From assembly GCA_017553815.1 (NCBI GenBank), contig JAFZJT010000205.1, positions 1 to 10,143 of the forward strand: a stretch of 10,143 bases of DNA, read 5' to 3'. This DNA comes from Clostridia bacterium. Lineage in GTDB: Bacteria > Bacillota_A > Clostridia > Christensenellales > CAG-138. The translations under genes and the position numbers were made by a program. The notes below the pieces were generated by a model. That model saw only the letters and a program-made list of their open reading frames with translations. It ran no database searches and was not told the DNA's origin. This document shows, in pieces, positions 6,701 through 10,143 of the stretch (positions are counted from its first letter, which is position 1; each line of letters opens with the position of its first letter).

Positions 6701-9511
6701 ATAACAGTATAGATGCTTAAGAGCAGTGTCGTTTGTTACAGTAAGCTTTGAAATATTCATTTCGCAGCACCTAAGGCTTTCAAGCTCTGTAAACCCTGAA
6801 AGATCAAGATTTCCGCCGTTTATAATGCCAAAATCTGTGTAGCCCTCATCCCAAATAATCTCTGAAACTCGTTGTTCCCCATTGATGATCTTCCACTTTA
6901 CGCCATGCCAAGTTGCAGGGTCATCAGAAACATAGTACTCATTCAGTTTGACGCCGATTTTGACTCCGTCGGAATCAAGCTTATCCAAGAAAGCCTGAAG
7001 TTTATCGAAATCATTATCGTTATAGGGTGCACTAATAAACTTTGCGATCAAAACAGGTTCAGAGTAATGATCGGATAAATCAAATCGTGTCTCCTCAGAT
7101 AGCAGATTGTTCTCAGCATCGAACCATCCGATGAATGCGTAATCTTTAGCGGCGTGAGCAATAGCAGTCGCACTCCACCAACCTTTATAATATCCAATCG
7201 TTCCTCCACCTTCGGCTCTAATAAGGTTCTGATTGATGCCAATACAATTGCTTAGGTCAAGCTCAGTGAGGAAGTTTTCATCGCAGGTAAGATACCAAAG
7301 ATTGCTGTTCGTTGACAAATCAAGGCTTGTTAAAGCATTCGCCCTACAATAAAGCGAACTCAAGGAAGTGCAGTTATGCACATAGAGAGTTGTAAGTGCG
7401 TTGTTCTCACAATAAAGCCCATAGAGTTCTTCAAGCCCGGATACGTTCAGCGAAGTCAAGCGGTTATTATCGCATCTAATCTCATTCAGAGATAGATTAT
7501 TTGAGACATCCAGTTCCGTCAGCGCGTTATAGCTACAGTCCAAATTGCTAAGCGCAATGCATGATGAAAGATTCAATGATTCAATGGAGTTGTTTCCGCA
7601 ATTAAGTGTCTCTAAGTTAGGATTGTTAGAAACATCTATGCATGTCAGTTGGTTTCCACCACAATAAAGGGTTTTTAAGTTGGGGCAATCGGACACATCT
7701 ATATTCTGTATTTCATTCATGTTGCAATTAATGCTCTCCAACGAAACACAGCCAGAAATGTTCAATAAGTTTAGCCCATTGTCGTAATAATCGTTGTTAT
7801 CAGAGCAATCCAATGTAACAAGGGCTGCACAACCCTCGGCGTTTAATTGCCTAAGCTGTTGCCTTGTGCATCTTAAGTTAACTAACTCAGTGCATCCGGA
7901 AACATCAAGTATTCCTCTAACATCTTCAGAACTGCTCCAAGAGCCGCTGTCATGATTTATATTGATTCCAACTATTCTATACTCGCCGTTGATCAATTCC
8001 CAAGTAAAGCAATCACCCCAAGTCGCGGGGTCTGCCGGATCGTAGTTTTCACTCAAACGCTCGCCGTTCTTTTCCCATCCGTCACTATACTCAAGGAATG
8101 AAACAAGTTTCGAATAGTCATGGGTATTATAATCAGCAATAACCATTTCTGAGAAGCGAGCAATAAATGTGGTTGCTTCTGCTTCACCCGAATAGTATTC
8201 CATGTTTGTCGAGAGCAGTTCTCCATTATCATCAAACCATCCCTTGAATACCGCATTGCCGATAGCGGTTGCATAGAGTGTACTGGAATCGCAAGCAACT
8301 GTACCGTTGCCTTCAGTACACACATGATCCATATGAATTTTCGGATTAGTACTGAAATCGAGTTCACCAAGCTGATTGTTTCTACAGTCAACTGAAGAAA
8401 GCTCGCTACAGCCTGTAACATCCAACTCAACCAAAGAGTTATCGCTACAATCTATCCAAGTTATTGCAGAGCAGGAGCTGAAATCAAGATTAGTGATGCG
8501 GTTGTTATCACAATAAATACCTTCCAACGCTGTACAACCTGCGACATTAAGCTGCTCGAGAGAAGCATTACTGCAGTTAACAAGCTTAATTGACGGACAA
8601 GATGATAAATCAAGAACCTTAATATTGGTATTGCCGCAATATATGGTTTCCAACACACTGTTATTTGAAAGGTTCAAAGTTCCAAGTGAGTTGCTTGAAC
8701 AATGTAGCGTTTTCAGTAACGGGTTTGAACTTACATCGAGACTTGAAATCGCGTTGTTGCTGCAATCAAGTTCAACAAGATTAGGATTTGAACTCAAATC
8801 CAAACTTGAAATCTGGTTAGAGGCACATGAAAGTTCGTGCAGTTGAGGACAGTCTGACACATCAAGGCTCACCAATCTATTATTATCGAGATTCAAATCT
8901 GTCAATTGGGTATTTGATGATAAATCAATCGAAGAAACATATGTGCTCCCTATTATCAATGATGTGAGCATAGTGAAACTTGATATATCAATTTCAGTTA
9001 TGCTCATATTTGTTAACTCAAGCGATGTCAACGATGTGCATTCGTTTAGCGCCACATCGGTGAGCGAACCGCCATAGCCATCGCAAATAAAGGTGCGCAG
9101 CATAGAACAACCTGAAAAATCCACTACTCCATTAAGTTCATTTGGTGCAAGTTTAATATAGACAATTCGTTTTTCAGTATCGCTGCTCCATGCGAAATAT
9201 GTGGTATACCACTCACTGGACGAATTCGTATTCGACCATGTCGATGGATCGTTAGGATCGTAGTTGTCGTTTATCTTTGAGCCGTTTTTAATGCCGTTTC
9301 CGTCAGTTTGCTCAAGGAATGATACAATCTTATTATAATCGTGAGCGTTGTACCCATTTGGTATACTCCAATATGGCTCGATTAATTGGAGCTTCTTTTC
9401 CGAACTATTGCTCTCGTTTGCTAAAGCAGAAGCTGCTGAAAGCGGTAAAGCCGTCATTAGCAACAAAACAGCCAATAGCAGTGCACAGATTGTGCTTAAT
9501 CTCTTTTTCAT
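3728..9511 (-). CDS. Giant secreted five-module LRR protein with C-terminal type I dockerin (1927 aa)
   Basis: This is a complete gene with a strong AAGGAGG site six bases before the ATG and a Sec signal peptide (likely cleavage after ALA at residue 31). Five modules follow at residues 54-460, 461-829, 830-1197, 1198-1513 and 1514-1780. Each has an N-terminal cap (YNxHDYxKLxxFLE, then DPxDPxTW and GExRV), a run of 20-22-residue LRRs of the LxxLxCxxNxLxxLDxSxC type, and a beta cap with AEGxGTxG, GWF and IAKFS that resembles divergent InlB B-repeats. Residues 1781-1868 are another beta-rich, InlB-like domain. Residues 1869-1927 are a type I dockerin with two complete calcium loops (D1870/N1872/D1874/D1881 and D1904/N1906/D1908/D1915). 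No catalytic residues are evident. Dockerins bind cohesins on scaffoldins, so the protein is probably a non-catalytic binding component of a surface complex; the ligand is unknown. No transmembrane anchor or LPXTG motif is present. Confidence 0.96.
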   Translation of the reverse strand: MKKRLSTICALLLAVLLLMTALPLSAASALANESNSSEKKLQLIEPYWSIPNGYNAHDYNKIVSFLEQTDGNGIKNGSKINDNYDPNDPSTWSNTNSSSEWYTTYFAWSSDTEKRIVYIKLAPNELNGVVDFSGCSMLRTFICDGYGGSLTDVALNECTSLTSLELTNMSITEIDISSFTMLTSLIIGSTYVSSIDLSSNTQLTDLNLDNNRLVSLDVSDCPQLHELSCASNQISSLDLSSNPNLVELDCSNNAISSLDVSSNPLLKTLHCSSNSLGTLNLSNNSVLETIYCGNTNIKVLDLSSCPSIKLVNCSNASLEQLNVAGCTALEGIYCDNNRITNLDFSSCSAITWIDCSDNSLVELDVTGCSELSSVDCRNNQLGELDFSTNPKIHMDHVCTEGNGTVACDSSTLYATAIGNAVFKGWFDDNGELLSTNMEYYSGEAEATTFIARFSEMVIADYNTHDYSKLVSFLEYSDGWEKNGERLSENYDPADPATWGDCFTWELINGEYRIVGININHDSGSWSSSEDVRGILDVSGCTELVNLRCTRQQLRQLNAEGCAALVTLDCSDNNDYYDNGLNLLNISGCVSLESINCNMNEIQNIDVSDCPNLKTLYCGGNQLTCIDVSNNPNLETLNCGNNSIESLNLSSCIALSNLDCSYNALTELDVSNNLSLNEIRCDNNRLTSLNVSGLEELYGLYCENNALTTLYVHNCTSLSSLYCRANALTSLDLSTNSNLWYLTCDENFLTELDLSNCIGINQNLIRAEGGGTIGYYKGWWSATAIAHAAKDYAFIGWFDAENNLLSEETRFDLSDHYSEPVLIAKFISAPYNDNDFDKLQAFLDKLDSDGVKIGVKLNEYYVSDDPATWHGVKWKIINGEQRVSEIIWDEGYTDFGIINGGNLDLSGFTELESLRCCEMNISKLTVTNDTALKHLYCYQNFLTSLDVSTCILLEELECFENNIATLNISNCRALKYLDFGNGQYSYDSNRSNKVSGIDLSSCVNLETLDCTGNKLNSIDVSNCVFLLHLDCRSNHLSTLDVSANSELTELFISSADITSIDLSNNIKLKELYLEWTAIDALDLSNNPLLERLYIRSARFDTIDLSNTPNIEYCEIDSNLLLKTIILHDKTIRAEGIGYLNLSGRIATARNMSGSRFYGWFAEDGTLLAEADDDPYSWRNNYDLSETDEDIVIARFTGSFNEHDVTMLRAFLEQTDQDGVKNGEKLSSSYTHTAQYDPNDPLTWGCNDYDWDDWYGSSSNFGWVDVDGELRVYDLTFGYDWGTSIGLQGELNVSDCTALEYLYVYNNGLDALIINGCTSLRRLGCSRNNLSELDLSGCTAFESIECSNNNLTVIDLTPCASLTSLDIGYNKLTALDVSGCPLIDRLYCYDNDLTELDLSDNGQITSLWCGDNNLTELDVSNNPLLYQFSSTGNKLTELDFSNNPEIAIDRIYAEGNGSIGCYISPYQVELNAYNQKNGLLIGWFNSDYELLSEEYSFYVYDSDERTFIAKFSEHEYNENDTGKLLEFLERINPDGVKIGTLLAEKEYSAPDYDSDDPSTWPGVTWGVLDDELRVERVYWDNMSSWSSNGSYSTYFNVPDEMTLDLSGFELLNYVECEGFNLSNVDLNGCTALESLYCRFNNLSQIDVSGCTNLKSLNCANNKLTNLVVADLEFIETINCSNNELTRVSLSNLSALRSFSCDKNKLRTIDLSSCPLIEVDRVVANGRGTVGCYAYTYYTYLYAYPNEGETFNGWYNAADELLSTETTFIARNSEDKEFVAKFTGEISLPDGVTVSCNEGGEIEYSYSEQDDSVTVTWVTEEGYTCTEIRVNGNVIASNPSSPFVIENISQYAERDGSIIQIEIVFSPNIAPGDVNSDGSVNASDAILIMRYALGLIELSEKQLLAADVNGDGTVNASDAIVIMRKTLGFI
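4172..4972 (-). repeat. LRR module 5 of the giant protein (about 5 LRRs)
   Basis: Residues 1514-1780, 267 residues, the shortest module. It opens with YNENDTGKLLEFLERINPDG and DDPSTWPGVTW, has about five LRRs, and closes with VANGRGTVGCYA, FNGWYNAADELLS and FVAKFTGE. The beta domain and dockerin follow directly. Confidence 0.85.
4973..5920 (-). repeat. LRR module 4 of the giant protein (about 7 LRRs)
   Basis: Residues 1198-1513, 316 residues. It opens with FNEHDVTMLRAFLEQTDQDG and YDPNDPLTWG, has a longer pre-LRR beta segment with several Trp and Tyr residues, about seven LRRs, and a cap with YAEGNGSIGCY, LIGWFNSDYELLS and FIAKFSE. Confidence 0.85.
5921..7024 (-). repeat. LRR module 3 of the giant protein (about 10 LRRs)
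   Basis: Residues 830-1197, 368 residues. It opens with YNDNDFDKLQAFLDKLDSDG and DDPATWHGVKW. The LRRs start as the Cys type, but the last four use LFI, LYL, LYI and CEI at the LxC position. The cap has RAEGIGYLN, FYGWFAEDGTLLA and VIARFTG. Confidence 0.85.
7025..8131 (-). repeat. LRR module 2 of the giant protein (about 10 LRRs)
   Basis: Residues 461-829, 369 residues. It opens with YNTHDYSKLVSFLEYSDG and YDPADPATWGD, has about ten LRRs almost all with the LxC cysteine, and closes with RAEGGGTIGYY, FIGWFDAENNLLS and LIAKF. Confidence 0.85.
8132..9352 (-). repeat. LRR module 1 of the giant protein (about 12 LRRs)
   Basis: Residues 54-460, 407 residues, the longest module. It opens with YNAHDYNKIVSFLEQTDG and YDPNDPSTW, then has about twelve LRRs; the first few lack the LxC cysteine and the later ones have it. 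It closes with TEGNGTVACD, FKGWFDDNGELLS and FIARFSE. Confidence 0.85.
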
Positions 9512-9517
9512 AGGATA

Positions 9518-9524
9518 CCTCCTT
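9518..9524 (-). promoter_or_regulatory. Ribosome binding site of the giant LRR gene
   Basis: AAGGAGG on the minus strand, six bases before the ATG at 9511. This near-consensus site decides the start and agrees with the signal peptide that follows. Confidence 0.85.
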
Positions 9525-9537
9525 ATTAAACCATTTT

Positions 9538-9566
9538 ATTATAAAAAGGCGCTGCATTCAACAAAA
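9538..9566 (-). promoter_or_regulatory. Candidate sigma-A promoter for the giant LRR gene, overlapping the upstream terminator
   Basis: A perfect TATAAT at 9538-9543 sits at the end of the terminator T-run. The -35 position 17 bases upstream reads TTTTGT (9561-9566), a weak match, and TTGTTG lies nearby. The start would fall around 9531, leaving a leader of about 20 bases that still contains the ribosome binding site. The TATAAT could be a chance result of the AT-rich terminator tail. Confidence 0.35.
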
Positions 9567-9576
9567 CACAGCGCCT
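9543..9576 (-). terminator. Intrinsic terminator of the right-hand dockerin gene
   Basis: Read on the minus strand, AGGCGCTG (9569-9576) pairs perfectly with CAGCGCCT (9547-9554) across a 14-base loop, followed by a run of five T (9547-9543). It starts about 12 bases after the stop codon. It should separate most transcription of the right-hand gene from the giant LRR gene. Confidence 0.85.
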
Positions 9577-9588
9577 CGAAAAAACGCA

Positions 9589-10143
9589 TCAGATAACGCC
9601 GAGAGCGTGCCTCAGAATCATTAATGCATCCATAATATCGATGGTTCCGTTCGAGTTAATATCCGCGATATCAGCATTGATCTCCGTTATTATCCCCATG
9701 GAAAATCTAAGAATTATGATGGCATCGGCAGTTGTAACTTCTCCGTCTTCGTCAATGTCACCAAGCATCCTGTAGGTTGCTGTAATAGTGATGTTTTCGG
9801 TAACGTTGGTGTAGTCTCCATCCCATCCGGTGAATTCATACCAGAAATAGTCTTCAAGTTCGGGCGGAGTTGCGTCAGAACCATAAGGCACTTCAACCGT
9901 AGTCGTAAGGGAGAGATCATATCCGTAAACGAAAGTGACGGTGTAGGTGTTGACGGTCTGCTCGAATACCGCGGTGTAGGTGATGTCGCCGGTAACCTCG
10001 GAGACCTCGGGGTCCCAACCGATGAAAGTGTAGCTGTACTGTGCGTCGCCTTCCTTGGTGGGCTCGTCGCCGTCGTAGGTGGGCATGGTGCCGTACTCGA
10101 CTTCCTCATCAACTTCGAGCTCGGTGCCGTCCTCATTCACCCA
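9589..10143 (-). CDS. InlB B-repeat protein with C-terminal type I dockerin (5' end outside window)
   Basis: The last 184 codons of a gene entering from the right edge; the stop TGA is at 9589-9591. The Met codon at 10140 is internal, since the frame continues upstream (Trp at 10143) in the middle of a repeat. Visible residues 1-66 are an InlB B-type repeat (YGTMPTYDGDEPTKE, YTFIGWDPEVSEVTGDITYT). Residues about 67-127 are a second, more divergent repeat (YTVTFVYGYD, YEFTGWDGDYTNVTENIT). Residues 128-184 are a dockerin with loops D129/D131/D133/D140 and D161/N163/N165/D172; the second has Asn at loop position 5. InlB B-repeats are small beta domains common in clostridial and Listeria surface proteins, where they act as spacers or binding units. 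The catalytic or binding domain that the dockerin would deliver lies upstream and is unseen. The 5' portion is clearly more GC-rich than the rest of the window. Confidence 0.92.
   Translation of the reverse strand, partial: WVNEDGTELEVDEEVEYGTMPTYDGDEPTKEGDAQYSYTFIGWDPEVSEVTGDITYTAVFEQTVNTYTVTFVYGYDLSLTTTVEVPYGSDATPPELEDYFWYEFTGWDGDYTNVTENITITATYRMLGDIDEDGEVTTADAIIILRFSMGIITEINADIADINSNGTIDIMDALMILRHALGVI

Noticed and set aside
5857..8658. Minus-strand frames of 62-125 codons in other phases within the giant gene
   Set aside because: They lie wholly inside the main coding frame and lack signal peptides, domains or ribosome binding sites.
4172..9352. Regular spacing of about 63 bp that might suggest a CRISPR array or satellite
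   Set aside because: The period equals 21 codons of the LRR, the units vary at wobble positions, and the frame stays open throughout, so it is protein repeat.
9714..10140. Two minus-strand frames starting near 10140, one of them in the alternate phase (9714-10136)
   Set aside because: The alternate phase gives Pro/Ser/Thr-rich nonsense, while the other phase gives InlB repeats and a dockerin; the Met at 10140 is an internal residue of a repeat, not a true start.

Overview
The window looks like part of a surface-protein locus from a Gram-positive clostridial bacterium, probably a gut or rumen Oscillospiraceae/Ruminococcus-type organism. The reasons are Sec signal peptides, strong AGGAGG ribosome binding sites, moderate-to-low GC, type I dockerins, InlB-type beta repeats and Cys-containing leucine-rich repeats (LRRs). 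The organism assignment is inference from protein families; no taxonomic marker gene is present.

All real coding capacity is on the minus strand, so the genes read from right to left. The first is the 3' end of a gene entering from the right edge (10143 to 9589). It carries InlB B-repeats followed by a dockerin and ends at a clear intrinsic terminator. A 77-bp gap holds that terminator and a possible promoter. Next comes a giant complete gene (9511 to 3728, 1927 aa). It has a signal peptide, five tandem LRR modules, a short beta domain and a C-terminal dockerin. After a 187-bp gap with a strong hairpin, a third gene starts at 3540 and runs off the left edge still open, with 1180 codons visible. 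It has a signal peptide, one LRR module paralogous to those of the giant protein, a Pro/Ser/Thr linker, a helix-rich region of about 430 residues that I do not recognise, and two fibronectin III-like domains.

The three proteins appear to be secreted, non-enzymatic, modular binding or scaffold proteins. Two end in dockerins, so they could be docked by cohesin-bearing partners into a cellulosome-like or other cell-surface assembly. No cohesin, sortase, glycoside hydrolase, peptidase, transposase or RNA gene is visible. The most interesting items are the repeated super-module of the giant protein (LRRNT-like cap, Cys-rich LRRs, divergent InlB-like cap) whose repeat count falls from N- to C-terminus, and the unrecognised helical region in the third gene.
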